Positions 28,635 to 38,482 of a stretch of 50,027 nucleotides of DNA are shown here, in pieces. Origin of the DNA: Mesobacillus subterraneus (GTDB lineage Bacteria > Bacillota > Bacilli > Bacillales > Cytobacillaceae); assembly GCF_000934845.1 (NCBI RefSeq), contig NZ_JXIQ01000103.1, positions 1-50,027 of the forward strand. The letters run 5' to 3'. A model generated the notes under the pieces. The model was not told where the DNA came from. It saw nothing but the letters and a program-made list of their open reading frames with translations, and did not search any database. The first letter of the stretch is position 1. Each line of letters starts with the position of its first letter. A program made the translations under genes and the position numbers.

Positions 28635-29793
28635 ATTGGATTGCTCCAATAATGGTATTTGCTGCAATTTCAGGACTGGCTTCGATTAAATCATCGGGTA
28701 CATCCTGTCCATTCGTCATATAAGCAATACCGGTTGAAAATTTCTCGGCAATATTCAGCATCGAACCGTAAACGGAAGTCTCATCAAGTTTGGTAAAGAT
28801 AAATTTGTCGATAGGAATGAGCGAGAATTGTTTGCGTATTTCCTCCATATCCTGCTGTTTTGAAGTCAGTGCCAAGACAAGGAAGGTTTCCATTTCCTCA
28901 CTGAAATCAATGACACCGTTCAAATCATGTACATATTTCTGATTTCTGAAATTCCGACCTGCTGTATCAATAAATACGACATCATATTGTGCAAGCTTGC
29001 TGGTTGCTTCCTTAAAATCGTCCATCGTATAGCAAACCTCGATTGGCACATGAAGAATATTCGCATATGTTTTCAACTGCTCGATTGCTGCAATCCTATA
29101 CGTATCTGTGGTAATAAACGCTACCTTTTTTTGATGCTTCAATACGCAGTCTGCAGCGATTTTCGCTAGCGTAGTTGTTTTCCCAACGCCTGTTGGGCCA
29201 ATGACATTGACAAATTTCTTTGTGAAAGAAACCCCGCCGAAGGAAAGTCCATTCATCCTTTGCTGAATAGCTTTCCCACTCCATTCGGCTACTGCACCTT
29301 CACTTGCTGATGCTCCGTTTAAATACCATTTTTCCAATAAAATACTAGTTAATTCTTCTGCAATCGACTGGTCCACATCCTGGTCCCTTAAGTGTTGAAG
29401 ATGCTTATTTACAGGAGCAGGGAGCGGGATTCCGCTTGTGTTGCCTGCTGCCTTTAACATGTCTTTCAACTTGGATATCTCCGTTACTAAATCTTTCTCC
29501 ACTATTGATGACGGATGGTCTTTATAGGAGAATAGCTGTGTTTTCCGCTGTTCTGTTTTTATCGATGTTGGAGATTCCTTCATAGATTTATCCAAGTTTA
29601 CCGGTTTAGAGGCAAGCTCGGTGTCTGGATCAATAGCGGCAATGACCTCTATGCTGTTTTTCTTGAAGAAACCAATAAATCCCCCTGTTTGAACAACTCG
29701 CGAATTCAGGATCACAGCATCATTGCCAAGCTCTTTTCTGACCTGCTTCATTGCTTCTGGCATGGATGGAGCTGTATATTTTTTTACTTTCAT
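28627..29793 (-). CDS. flhF: Flagellar SRP-type GTPase FlhF
   Basis: FlhF marks the site of flagellar assembly at the membrane. The 388-residue protein has a B domain (about 1-120), an N domain (about 125-195) and a G domain with G1 GPTGVGKTT (199-207), DTYRIAAIEQL, G3 DTAGRN and G4 TKLDET. Its ATG overlaps the flhA stop (ATGA). It pairs with the flhG product, which overlaps its own stop. Confidence 0.97.
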   Translation of the reverse strand: MKVKKYTAPSMPEAMKQVRKELGNDAVILNSRVVQTGGFIGFFKKNSIEVIAAIDPDTELASKPVNLDKSMKESPTSIKTEQRKTQLFSYKDHPSSIVEKDLVTEISKLKDMLKAAGNTSGIPLPAPVNKHLQHLRDQDVDQSIAEELTSILLEKWYLNGASASEGAVAEWSGKAIQQRMNGLSFGGVSFTKKFVNVIGPTGVGKTTTLAKIAADCVLKHQKKVAFITTDTYRIAAIEQLKTYANILHVPIEVCYTMDDFKEATSKLAQYDVVFIDTAGRNFRNQKYVHDLNGVIDFSEEMETFLVLALTSKQQDMEEIRKQFSLIPIDKFIFTKLDETSVYGSMLNIAEKFSTGIAYMTNGQDVPDDLIEASPEIAANTIIGAIQYE

Positions 29794-31826
29794 TCTAGAT
29801 TCACCACTCCGACACTTTGGACTTCTACATTTGCTTCAAGCTCGTTATAGGACAAGACCGGGATCTGCGCAAAATATCTTTCTGTCAACTGACGGACATA
29901 CATCCTTACTGCTGGCGAGCAGAGAATAATCGGTGTCTGTTCCATTATGCTCAGCTGCTCAATCTGAGCTGCAACCGATTCAAGAATTCCCTGGGAAACC
30001 GTTGGATCCAATGATAGATAATTTCCATGTTCGGTTTGCTGGACACCGTCAGCGATCATTTTTTCTACCCTGCCAGATAATGTGATGACCTTAAGGCTAT
30101 CTTCATTTTTTGAATACTGGTTGGTAATTTGTCTTGCAAGCGCCTGGCGGACATATTCAGCAAGAATATCCGTATCGGTTGTGATCTTGCCATAATCGGC
30201 AAGCGTCTCAAAGATGATCGGAAGGTTTCTGATTGATACATTTTCTTTAAGCAGTTTGCTTAATACCTTTTGTATTTCTCCAACTGACAAAGGGTTAGGC
30301 GTTGCTTCCTCGACCAATATTGGATAACTTTCCCGCAGATGATCGATTAGCTGCTTTGTCTCCTGACGACCAAGCAGTTCGTGAGCATTTGCTTTGATTA
30401 CTTCCGTTATGTGGGTGGATACGACTGAAGGAGGATCGACAACAGTATAACCAAAAATTTCGGCCTGCTCCTTCATTTCTTCCGTAATCCACTTCGCAGG
30501 CAAGCCGAAGCTTGGTTCCACCGTATCAATTCCTTCAATTGACTCTTCCTCGATGCCAGGACTCATGGCAAGATAGTGATCGAGGAGCAATTCTCCTCTT
30601 GCCATTTCGTTTCCTTTGATTTTCAGCCGATATTCATTGGGCTGAAGCTGGATATTGTCACGAATCCTGACGACAGGAATAACGAGCCCCAGTTCAATGG
30701 CGAGCTGTCTTCGAATCATAACTATCCGGTCAAGAATGTCCCCCCCTTGATTGGCGTCTGCCAGCGGAATCAATCCATAACCAAATTCGAATTCAATTGG
30801 ATCGACATTTAACAAATTGACGACACTTTCCGGACTCTTCATTTCATCCATTTGGGTATCTTCTTCCAGTTCCTGGAGTTGTTGCTGATCAGGTTCCGGT
30901 ACACGGGAAAAAGCATATCCGCCATAGACTAACAACCCAGCTAACGGAATAGTCAGCAAGTCTGTTATCGGCGTGAACAGACCAAGCAGGAAAATGGTGC
31001 CCCCGGCAACATAAAGCATATTTGGGTAAGCTGTGAGCTGGGAGGTGATGTCGAAACCTAGATTCCCGTCAGATGCGGCCCTAGTGACGACTATACCGGT
31101 AGCAGTTGAAATCAGCAGCGCAGGAACCTGGCTGACTATGCCATCTCCCACTGTCAATAAGGAGTACCGTTGAGCTGCTTCGCCAATTGCTAGCCCCTGC
31201 TGCATCATACCAATAACGATCCCGAAAATGAGGTTAATCAACACAATGATGATCCCAGCAATTGCATCCCCTTTAACAAACTTGCTGGCACCATCCATCG
31301 CTCCGTAGAAATCAGACTCTCTGCTTACCTTTTCACGTCGTTCACGTGCCTGTTGTTCAGAGATCATCCCTGCGTTCAAATCAGCATCGATGCTCATCTG
31401 TTTCCCAGGCATCGCATCAAGTGTAAACCTTGCGGCAACTTCTGATACACGCTCCGACCCTTTCGTAATGACGACAAATTGAATGATGACTAAAATAAAG
31501 AAGACAACCATCCCTACTACAACATTTCCACCGACAACGAAGGAACCGAATACCTCCACAACCCCCCCAGCCTCTCCATGAGACAAGATGGCACGGGTTG
31601 TGGACACATTGAGACCGAGGCGAAACAAAGTTAAAATTAACAGCAAGGAAGGAAAAACAGAAAATTGCAATGGCTCCGTCATATTCATTGTGTTCAAAAG
31701 CACCAGCAGTGCAATTGATATATTGACCATAATCAGGATACTTAACAGCCACGTTGGGAAAGGAATGATTAACATCGCAACTATTAAAATGACGCCGAAG
31801 ATGACAGATAAGTCTTTTCCGGTCAT
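29790..31826 (-). CDS. flhA: Flagellar export gate protein FlhA
   Basis: FlhA is the large subunit of the flagellar type III export gate. The 678-residue protein has eight predicted membrane helices (about 5-330) with the conserved cytoplasmic FHIPEP-type region around FTLDAMPGKQMSIDADLNAG, and a C-terminal cytosolic domain that docks substrates and chaperones. AGGAGAG precedes the ATG. It overlaps flhF by four bases. Confidence 0.98.
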   Translation of the reverse strand: MTGKDLSVIFGVILIVAMLIIPFPTWLLSILIMVNISIALLVLLNTMNMTEPLQFSVFPSLLLILTLFRLGLNVSTTRAILSHGEAGGVVEVFGSFVVGGNVVVGMVVFFILVIIQFVVITKGSERVSEVAARFTLDAMPGKQMSIDADLNAGMISEQQARERREKVSRESDFYGAMDGASKFVKGDAIAGIIIVLINLIFGIVIGMMQQGLAIGEAAQRYSLLTVGDGIVSQVPALLISTATGIVVTRAASDGNLGFDITSQLTAYPNMLYVAGGTIFLLGLFTPITDLLTIPLAGLLVYGGYAFSRVPEPDQQQLQELEEDTQMDEMKSPESVVNLLNVDPIEFEFGYGLIPLADANQGGDILDRIVMIRRQLAIELGLVIPVVRIRDNIQLQPNEYRLKIKGNEMARGELLLDHYLAMSPGIEEESIEGIDTVEPSFGLPAKWITEEMKEQAEIFGYTVVDPPSVVSTHITEVIKANAHELLGRQETKQLIDHLRESYPILVEEATPNPLSVGEIQKVLSKLLKENVSIRNLPIIFETLADYGKITTDTDILAEYVRQALARQITNQYSKNEDSLKVITLSGRVEKMIADGVQQTEHGNYLSLDPTVSQGILESVAAQIEQLSIMEQTPIILCSPAVRMYVRQLTERYFAQIPVLSYNELEANVEVQSVGVVNLE

Positions 31827-31860
31827 ATTTCTTCTCTCCTAACACTGCATACCTTGACAA

Positions 31861-32946
31861 TTACAGCACTTTATTTTTTGTTTGATATACATAAGCCAGA
31901 ATCTCGGCAACAGCCTTAAAAAACTCTTCAGGAATCGCATCGCCGATTTCAGCCTGACTGTATAAAGCTCTGGCAAGCGGACGATTTTCGACAGTCATGA
32001 TTTCATTCTCTTTGGCAATCCATTTGATTTTCTGGGCGACAAAATCGACACCTTTGGCAACCACGACCGGCGCATCAGCCTTCTCTTCGTCATACTTTAA
32101 TGCGATCGCAAAGTGAGTCGGGTTCGTAATGACTACATCTGCTTTTGGAACTTCTTGCATCATCCGCCGCATTGCCATTTCTCTTTGCTTTTGCTTGATC
32201 TTTGATTTGATGAGCGGGTCTCCTTCGATATTTTTGTACTCATCCTTCAAGTCCTGTTTAGACATGCGGATTCCTTTCTCAAAGTCATATTTTTGGTACA
32301 AAAAGTCCAATAATGACAAAAATAGCAATGCTCCGGAAGCAAAAAGCCCCATTTGGAGCGTTAGTCCTGCAATTGTCGCAATTGCCGCACCAACACTTTT
32401 ATTGGCAAGCAGCAAAACTTCATCCATCCTAGCCCATAAAACGGAAAAAGCGATGACTCCAATGAAGCTGATCTTTAAAATCGATTTAAGCAATTCGACA
32501 ATTGCCCTCATCGAGAAAATTCTTTTAAAACCGCTGATTGGATTGATCTTTTCGGCATTCATCTGGATTGCCTCAGTGGAAAAAATAAAACCAACCTGCA
32601 TATAATTGGCGGCTACTCCCGCAAGCAAGGCAACGCCCATCACTGGACCGAGGAAAAAGACTAGTTCACCAAGGATTTCCACTACAATAGATTCTAGATT
32701 ATTTGCAGTCAATTCCATAAATAGATAATTTTGCAGCGCATGACGGAGAACTCCCATTAGTCTCTCCGTTATGTCCTTTCCAAAAAACATCAAATACAGG
32801 AAAACGGCAAGCAAGACGATCGCCGTATTAACGTCCTGGCTTTTGGCAGCCTGTCCTTTTTTTCGCGCATCCTGCCTTTTTTTAGGAGTAGCTTTTTCTG
32901 TTTTTTCACCAGCAAAAAATTGAAGGTCGACTTTCAAAAAATTCAT
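31861..32946 (-). CDS. flhB: Flagellar export switch protein FlhB
   Basis: FlhB switches export from rod/hook to filament substrates. The 361-residue protein has four membrane helices in the first 215 residues and a cytosolic domain with the autocleavage motif NPTH (275-278). The N-terminal EKTEKATPKKRQDARKKGQ stretch is typical. It follows fliR after one base; GGGGGAG overlaps the end of fliR. Confidence 0.98.
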   Translation of the reverse strand: MNFLKVDLQFFAGEKTEKATPKKRQDARKKGQAAKSQDVNTAIVLLAVFLYLMFFGKDITERLMGVLRHALQNYLFMELTANNLESIVVEILGELVFFLGPVMGVALLAGVAANYMQVGFIFSTEAIQMNAEKINPISGFKRIFSMRAIVELLKSILKISFIGVIAFSVLWARMDEVLLLANKSVGAAIATIAGLTLQMGLFASGALLFLSLLDFLYQKYDFEKGIRMSKQDLKDEYKNIEGDPLIKSKIKQKQREMAMRRMMQEVPKADVVITNPTHFAIALKYDEEKADAPVVVAKGVDFVAQKIKWIAKENEIMTVENRPLARALYSQAEIGDAIPEEFFKAVAEILAYVYQTKNKVL

Positions 32947-32947
32947 T

Positions 32948-33724
32948 TTATGCTCCCCCGATTATTTCCATCAATCCGCGCATCGTCGCGAGTGTGGTCG
33001 AAACAAGATCCGATGTAACCGCCATCAGGGCACCCATTACCGCGATGAGAACCAAGAAGCTGACACCGATTTTAATCGGCAGGCCGACAACGAAAATATT
33101 CAGCTGAGGTACTGTTCTGGCTACGATTCCAAGTGCAATATCCACCAAAAACAATGTTCCCACAATAGGAAGGGACATCTGAAAAGCGATGAGGAACATT
33201 TTATTAAAGGAAAGAAGAACAAACTCTGCGACGTTCTCCTTTCCAAAGGGAATCATCAACTGATCGATCGGTATAAAATTATAGCTATAAAAGATCCCGT
33301 CCATCAGCAAGTGATGGCCATTCACCGTCAGTAGAACAAGTAAAGCGATAATCGATAAATATTGCCCCATCAACGGACTCTGAGCACCTGTTTGCGGGTC
33401 GATGACATTGGCAATTGCAAATCCCATCTGAAAATCGATAAACCCTCCGGCAATCTGGATAGCAGACATCATTAATGCTGCGATAAATCCGATGAATAAA
33501 CCAACCATGGCCTCTTTGATGATTAACATGAAATAGACACTGTCAATCTTCAACTCAGGTGCATCGATCGCTGAAAACATGATAAGCGCTAACATGAAAC
33601 CAAGACCAATTTTATGTGTTGCCGGGATTGTCCGATAGGAAAACAACGGCATCATCAGGAAGAAGGAGGTCACCCTGACAAAAATCAGCAAGAAGGTCGG
33701 AAAAGATGGAATAAAATCTATCAT
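32948..33724 (-). CDS. fliR: Flagellar export gate protein FliR
   Basis: FliR forms the export gate core with FliP and FliQ. The 258-residue protein has about six membrane helices and the conserved FIGFIAALMMSAIQIAGGFI and DFQMGFAIANVIDPQTG segments. It begins 4 nt after fliQ, and a GTTGATG-type spacing suggests coupling. Confidence 0.96.
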   Translation of the reverse strand: MIDFIPSFPTFLLIFVRVTSFFLMMPLFSYRTIPATHKIGLGFMLALIMFSAIDAPELKIDSVYFMLIIKEAMVGLFIGFIAALMMSAIQIAGGFIDFQMGFAIANVIDPQTGAQSPLMGQYLSIIALLVLLTVNGHHLLMDGIFYSYNFIPIDQLMIPFGKENVAEFVLLSFNKMFLIAFQMSLPIVGTLFLVDIALGIVARTVPQLNIFVVGLPIKIGVSFLVLIAVMGALMAVTSDLVSTTLATMRGLMEIIGGA

Positions 33725-33728
33725 TTCA

Positions 33729-33998
33729 TCAACCTACAAACCTTGTAAGATTGGAAAAAATTTCGGTTGCATAGGAAAGCATATAACTTAGCATCCAAGG
33801 TCCGAAAAAAATGACACCGATAAGGACTGCAACAATCTTCGGAACAAAAGCCAAGGTCTGTTCCTGTATTTGCGTGGTTGCCTGAAAGATGCTGACAATC
33901 AAACCTACTACCAGCGCCAATAACAGCAGTGGTCCTGATACCATTAACACTGTATATATCCCTCTTTCGGCTATGGAGATTACCGATTCTGCTGTCAT
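33729..33998 (-). CDS. fliQ: Flagellar export gate protein FliQ
   Basis: An 89-residue protein with two membrane helices. The segment LVVGLIVSIFQATTQIQEQT and the TLAFVPKI stretch identify FliQ. AGGTG lies 6 nt before the ATG. It sits between fliP and fliR. Confidence 0.96.
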   Translation of the reverse strand: MTAESVISIAERGIYTVLMVSGPLLLLALVVGLIVSIFQATTQIQEQTLAFVPKIVAVLIGVIFFGPWMLSYMLSYATEIFSNLTRFVG

Positions 33999-34010
33999 GT
34001 TCTCACCTGC

Positions 34011-34676
34011 TTAAAAACTTTGTAATAATGATTTAACTACTAAATACCAGCCATCCACCATGACAAACAAGAGTATCTTGAAAGGCAGCGAGATCATTAC
34101 TGGCGGAAGCATCATCATCCCCATTGACATGAGGACACTAGCTACTACCATATCAATCACCAGAAATGGGATAAAGATCATAAATCCGATTTGGAAAGCA
34201 GTTTTGATTTCACTGATCGCAAAAGCCGGGACCAGTGCAGTCAACGGAATTTCCTGTACCGATTTAGGAGTATCCGCCTTTGCGTATTGAAGGAATAAAG
34301 CTAGGTCCTTCTGCCTCGTCTGTGCGCTCATGAACTCTTTAAAAGGAATGGATGCTCTTTCATAAGCTTGCTCCAAATTGATTTCTTCATTAAATAAAGG
34401 CGTCAATGCCTGTTCATTCACTTCCTGGAAAGTAGGTGCCATAATGAAGAATGACAAAAACATTGCAAGGCCCACCAATACTTGGTTAGGCGGCATTTGT
34501 TGGGTGGCAAGCGCTGTTCTGACAAAGGAAAGAACAATGATGATTCTCGTAAAACTGGTCATGAGAATCAAAATTCCAGGCGCAATCGAAAGAACCGTCA
34601 GCAACAGCATCAGTTTTACGGATGTCGATACGCTGGTTGGATCTGTGCTGTTGAAAAAATTCATGAACTCATTCAT
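34011..34676 (-). CDS. fliP: Flagellar export gate protein FliP
   Basis: FliP forms the export gate pore. The 221-residue protein contains TSFTRIIIVLSFVRTALATQ, PPNQVLVGLAMFLSFFIMAP and the C-terminal MGMMMLPPVMISLPFKILLF signature. The ATG at 34676 overlaps the fliO stop by 8 nt and has AAAGGG upstream; 21 in-frame codons further upstream lie inside fliO and are not expected to be used. Confidence 0.97.
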   Translation of the reverse strand: MNEFMNFFNSTDPTSVSTSVKLMLLLTVLSIAPGILILMTSFTRIIIVLSFVRTALATQQMPPNQVLVGLAMFLSFFIMAPTFQEVNEQALTPLFNEEINLEQAYERASIPFKEFMSAQTRQKDLALFLQYAKADTPKSVQEIPLTALVPAFAISEIKTAFQIGFMIFIPFLVIDMVVASVLMSMGMMMLPPVMISLPFKILLFVMVDGWYLVVKSLLQSF

Positions 34677-35343
34677 CGTGCTGTGACCCTTTCTTTTGCA
34701 TCTCCTCAAACATCTTCCTTCGTCCGCTCGCCATGTCATTCAGCTGATGCTTCAACAAAGCGGAAAAATTGGAACTTTGGGGATCGCGGCTACGCTTCTT
34801 CGCTCTCTTTCGTAACTTAGTCAAAAGATCGCTTGGTTGGATAAGCTGTTCCATTTTACTGTTATACTCCCGAATGACTTGATCATACTCTTTTGGGTCC
34901 TCTATTTCTTTCAAAAGCTGGATATTTTCTCCCACTCCTACAATGAACAGCCGATTACCCGCCTTCACAATCTGTACAGACCTATTGCCTCCCAGACTTG
35001 TCCCTCCAAGATTCTCCACTAACTTTGAGCTTTTATTTGATAGACTCCGCTTATTGATGAATTTGAGAAGGAAATATAGTAAAGCGATGACAAAGACAGT
35101 AGCAAGGATCATTCGGACGAAATCCAAGAAACTTACCCCTACTTGTGCATTTGCTTGTGCTTTATCTGATTGATTTGCTTCGGTTTTTGCCTGGCCATCA
35201 TCACAAGCATCCGGATTTTTTATGCATTCCTGAACACTTTTATTCAGCTGCTCTGCGTCAGCCAAGGCGACTTGACTAAACAAAGCAGCTAATACGATCA
35301 GAGTGGCCGAGGCAGTTCGAATTAGTTTTAGCAATAGCCGCAC
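34669..35343 (-). CDS. fliO: Flagellar export accessory protein FliO (FliZ)
   Basis: FliO assists FliP assembly. The 224-residue product has a likely signal peptide ending at LALADA-like residues VALADA (about 24-29), a short extracytoplasmic segment with two Cys, a membrane helix (about 74-93), and a basic cytoplasmic tail containing the SLGGNRSVQIVKAGNRLFIV region. The start is uncertain: the GTG at 35343 abuts its AGAGG, while a TTG three codons later (35334) has better spacing. Confidence 0.9.
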   Translation of the reverse strand: MRLLLKLIRTASATLIVLAALFSQVALADAEQLNKSVQECIKNPDACDDGQAKTEANQSDKAQANAQVGVSFLDFVRMILATVFVIALLYFLLKFINKRSLSNKSSKLVENLGGTSLGGNRSVQIVKAGNRLFIVGVGENIQLLKEIEDPKEYDQVIREYNSKMEQLIQPSDLLTKLRKRAKKRSRDPQSSNFSALLKHQLNDMASGRRKMFEEMQKKGSQHDE

Positions 35344-35368
35344 CCTCTATAATAAATAAATAAGTCCC

Positions 35369-35731
35369 TTATCCTAATGTTTTGGAAATCGCTTCGATGA
35401 CACGGTCTGCCTGAAAAGGTTTGACGATAAAATCTTTTGCTCCCGCCTGAATGGCATCAATGACCATCGCCTGCTGGCCCATTGCTGAACACATAATGAC
35501 CTTGGCATTCGGATTGATTTTTTTAATCTCTTTAAGGGACGTGATTCCATCCATCTCAGGCATGGTAATATCCATTGTGACCAGATCTGGGTGAAATTCT
35601 TTATATTTTTCAAGTGCCTGAGCTCCATCAGCTGCTTCCGCAACCACCTCAAACCCATTCTTTGTCAAAATATCCTTGATCATCATTCTCATGAAAGCCG
35701 CGTCGTCTACGACTAAAATTTTGTTCGCCAT
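35369..35731 (-). CDS. cheY: Chemotaxis response regulator CheY
   Basis: A 120-residue single receiver domain that binds the flagellar switch when phosphorylated by CheA. Key residues are Asp9/Asp10 for Mg, phospho-acceptor Asp54 (LVTMDITMPEMDG), Ser82 and Lys104 (FIVKPF). AGGAGG precedes the ATG. It lies between fliY, whose product dephosphorylates it, and fliO. Confidence 0.97.
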   Translation of the reverse strand: MANKILVVDDAAFMRMMIKDILTKNGFEVVAEAADGAQALEKYKEFHPDLVTMDITMPEMDGITSLKEIKKINPNAKVIMCSAMGQQAMVIDAIQAGAKDFIVKPFQADRVIEAISKTLG

Positions 35732-35749
35732 TGGAATTCCTCCTGTTGA

Positions 35750-37027
35750 TTATTTCAATTTTTTAATTCGATCGCTCTGGCTGATAATATCGGAAACCCG
35801 GACTCCGAAGTTTTCATCGATGACCACTACTTCCCCTTGTGCAATCAAGCGATTGTTCACGAGAATATCAACAGGCTCCCCTGCCAGTTTGTCAAGTTCA
35901 ATGATCGATCCGGATCCTAGTTCAAGGATATCCCTTACTGAGCGTTTAGTCCTTCCCAATTCCACTGTTACCTGTAACGGGATATCAAGCAGCATAGTAA
36001 GGTTCTTTGTTTCAGCGTGCTGCCCTTGCACATTTTCGAAACTAGAAAAAACTGCCGGTTGGACAGTTGGTTGGCTTCCAGTCATCACATTGCTGCCAAA
36101 GTGCTGTGGACCCTGGGGCATCGGCTGTGGGTGATAGCCAAATCCTTGTGGCATATTTTGTTGTGCCTGGGGCTGATAATACATCTGCTCTTGCGGCTGA
36201 TATTGCGGCTGCTGAAAACCTTGCTGGTGAATTGGATTTTGCTGCTGTCCTTGTTCAAATGAATTGTTTTGTTGAATAGGAGCCTGGCTGGCCAGCGGTG
36301 TTGGCAGCACAGTCTCTTCATGCTGGACCGCTTTTGTTCCCCCAGGATTCAATAATTCATCAACAAGACTTTTCGCAAAGGACACCGGCAAAAGCTGCAT
36401 GATGTTTGAATCAATTAATTTGCCTATTTTCAAAAAGAAGGATACCTTTACTAAAAAATCATCTTCAGGTATCGAGTCTGTTCCTTCCCCTTCAGCCACA
36501 TTCAATAGATTGATAATAGGGGGCGAAATATCAACCCTCTTGCTAAATACGGTTGACATCGAGGTTGCCGCTGAACCCATCATCTGGTTCATCGCCTCTT
36601 GAACTGCACTAAGCTGGATTTCGTCGAGCAGCTCCCTTGGATTCAATCCATCACCGCCAAGCATTAAGTCGGCAATAATCGCTGCGTCACTTTGCTGGAT
36701 GACAAGCATATTGCTGCCGATAAACCCTTCCGTGTAATGAACCTGAACTGCTACATATGGATCTGGGAACTCATCCTCTAGCTTGGATTTGTGCACAACT
36801 GTAACCGTAGGTGTATTAATTTCAACCTTCTGGTTTAGCAGTGTAGACAACGCTGTAGCTGAGCTGCCAAAAGAAATATTTCCGATCTCACCAAGTGCAT
36901 CTCTCTCCATAAAAGAAAAATAATCATCTACATTAATCTCGTTTTCTGTTTCTTCCACCCCATTAGAGGTACCTCTTAAAAGCGCATCAATTTCATCTTG
37001 AGATAGCATGTCATCGCTCACCATCAT
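35750..37027 (-). CDS. fliY: Flagellar switch protein and CheY-P phosphatase FliY
   Basis: FliY replaces or complements FliN in Bacillus and removes phosphate from CheY-P. The product of about 425 residues has an N-terminal CheY-binding motif (LSQDEIDALL), a CheC-like domain with two E-x-x-N motifs (GEIGNISFG and QEAMNQMMG), a long Gln/Pro-rich linker (about 245-340) and a C-terminal SpoA domain (VTVELGRTKRSVRDILEL). The linker is richer and longer than in B. subtilis FliY (378 residues). Two adjacent ATGs (37027, 37024) and a GTG follow a GGGGGGAG site. It overlaps fliM. Confidence 0.95.
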   Translation of the reverse strand: MMVSDDMLSQDEIDALLRGTSNGVEETENEINVDDYFSFMERDALGEIGNISFGSSATALSTLLNQKVEINTPTVTVVHKSKLEDEFPDPYVAVQVHYTEGFIGSNMLVIQQSDAAIIADLMLGGDGLNPRELLDEIQLSAVQEAMNQMMGSAATSMSTVFSKRVDISPPIINLLNVAEGEGTDSIPEDDFLVKVSFFLKIGKLIDSNIMQLLPVSFAKSLVDELLNPGGTKAVQHEETVLPTPLASQAPIQQNNSFEQGQQQNPIHQQGFQQPQYQPQEQMYYQPQAQQNMPQGFGYHPQPMPQGPQHFGSNVMTGSQPTVQPAVFSSFENVQGQHAETKNLTMLLDIPLQVTVELGRTKRSVRDILELGSGSIIELDKLAGEPVDILVNNRLIAQGEVVVIDENFGVRVSDIISQSDRIKKLK

Positions 37028-38012
37028 CGTCTCCCCCCTTAAATGTGTCAAACACTTGAATGGCTAATTTTTTGTTTAGTTTCCCTGGCTGTCCTACGAA
37101 TTTAGGGATATCTCCGACTTTTATCAGTAAAGGCTGGTCAATCCGCTGATTTAATTCAATTACATCGCCGATTTCAAGCGAAAGGAAATCCTGGATCGAA
37201 ATTTCAGACGATCCTATTTCTGCAGTAACGGAAACATCAGCCTTTTGGATTTCACTTTGCAATACTGAATTTTCAATTGGCAAGCTTTGTTTCTTGTCCG
37301 ATTGCATCCAATATTTTACTGACAATTTTGGAATGATCGGTTCGAGTACTACATGCGGTATACATATATTAATCATTCCGCTTGCTTCCCCGATCGTCGT
37401 ATTTAAAGAAATGACAACGACGGTTTCATTAGGGGAAACCATCTGCAAGAACTGCGGATTGATTTCAAATTCTGATAACTGGGGATCAATATCAGAAATC
37501 GAACTCCATGCCTCCCTGAAATTTTCAAAAGCTTTTTCGAACATGTTTGACATAATTTTTGTTTCAATTTCTGTCAAACTGTCCACTTTGTTGTGACTTG
37601 CCCCCCTGCCGCCTAACAGCCGGTCCATCATGGCATAGGCAATATTTGGATTGACTTCCATGAGGATTCTGCCTTCGAGCGGTTCTACATCGAAAACATT
37701 TAAGATCGTCATCTTAGGGATCGACCGGATGAATTCTTCATAAGGAATCTGGTCTGCTGACGCTACCGCGATATTAACATATGTTCTTAATTGCGCAGAG
37801 AAAAAAGTAGTCAGCAACCTGGCAAAGTTTTCGTGAATCCGGGTTAGGCTGCGAATTTGATCCTTTGAAAAGCGTAGCGCTCTCCTGAAATCATATACTT
37901 TCACCCTTTTTTCTATTTGTTCTTTTTTTAACTCATCCGCATCCATTTCCCCTGTAGACAGGGCGGATAGCAAAGCATCAATTTCACTTTGTGATAATAC
38001 ATCTCCCGACAT
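37011..38012 (-). CDS. fliM: Flagellar motor switch protein FliM
   Basis: FliM builds the C-ring and binds CheY-P. The 333-residue protein has the N-terminal CheY-binding helix (LSQSEIDALLSAL), a CheC-like middle domain with the conserved GGRG loop (LLGGRGA) and a C-terminal SpoA domain (about 245-333). The ATG at 38012 with AGGGAGGTG upstream was chosen over a start three codons earlier. It overlaps the start of fliY. Confidence 0.97.
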   Translation of the reverse strand: MSGDVLSQSEIDALLSALSTGEMDADELKKEQIEKRVKVYDFRRALRFSKDQIRSLTRIHENFARLLTTFFSAQLRTYVNIAVASADQIPYEEFIRSIPKMTILNVFDVEPLEGRILMEVNPNIAYAMMDRLLGGRGASHNKVDSLTEIETKIMSNMFEKAFENFREAWSSISDIDPQLSEFEINPQFLQMVSPNETVVVISLNTTIGEASGMINICIPHVVLEPIIPKLSVKYWMQSDKKQSLPIENSVLQSEIQKADVSVTAEIGSSEISIQDFLSLEIGDVIELNQRIDQPLLIKVGDIPKFVGQPGKLNKKLAIQVFDTFKGGDDDGER

Positions 38013-38053
38013 TCTCTTCACCTCCCTACGATTACGGTAATATGATTCTTCTG

Positions 38054-38482
38054 TTACTGGAGGAGAGAACCTGTTATGTATACTTTTTTGATTTTTCCAT
38101 CCTGCATCAGCTCATTTAATTTCACTTTAAGCGTTTCTTCTAGGTTCATCTTGCCTTCCTTGCCTTTCAGGTCTTCTGCCTTTTTCTCGGAAAGCTCATA
38201 GATAATCAGGTTTTTCACCTGAAAATCTCTCTTTTCCAGTTCATCCTTTGCTTTCTTTCCATCTGTTTCAATTTTGAAGGAAATTTTAATGTAATCATTG
38301 GATGCAAGGTTCGTCGTTACCTCTGGTACATCTACCGAAGCTGCCAGCACCTCTTCAATACTTGGTTCTTTGGTATTATCACTAGTTTTAAGCTTCATTA
38401 CCGCTACGACGGCAACTGTACCGACGAGCAGGATGACGACCAGCATGACTGACATAATCATGACCAGTTTATTATTCTTCAT
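38054..38482 (-). CDS. fliL: Flagellar basal body protein FliL
   Basis: FliL surrounds the stator units and supports motor torque. The 142-residue protein has one N-terminal membrane helix (about 6-28) and a periplasmic-type domain with the conserved LNELMQDGKIKKVYITGSLLQ-like end (stomatin-related fold). The ATG at 38482 has GGAGG 9 nt upstream and overlaps the flbD stop by 11 nt; an upstream extension lies wholly inside flbD. Confidence 0.95.
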   Translation of the reverse strand: MKNNKLVMIMSVMLVVILLVGTVAVVAVMKLKTSDNTKEPSIEEVLAASVDVPEVTTNLASNDYIKISFKIETDGKKAKDELEKRDFQVKNLIIYELSEKKAEDLKGKEGKMNLEETLKVKLNELMQDGKIKKVYITGSLLQ

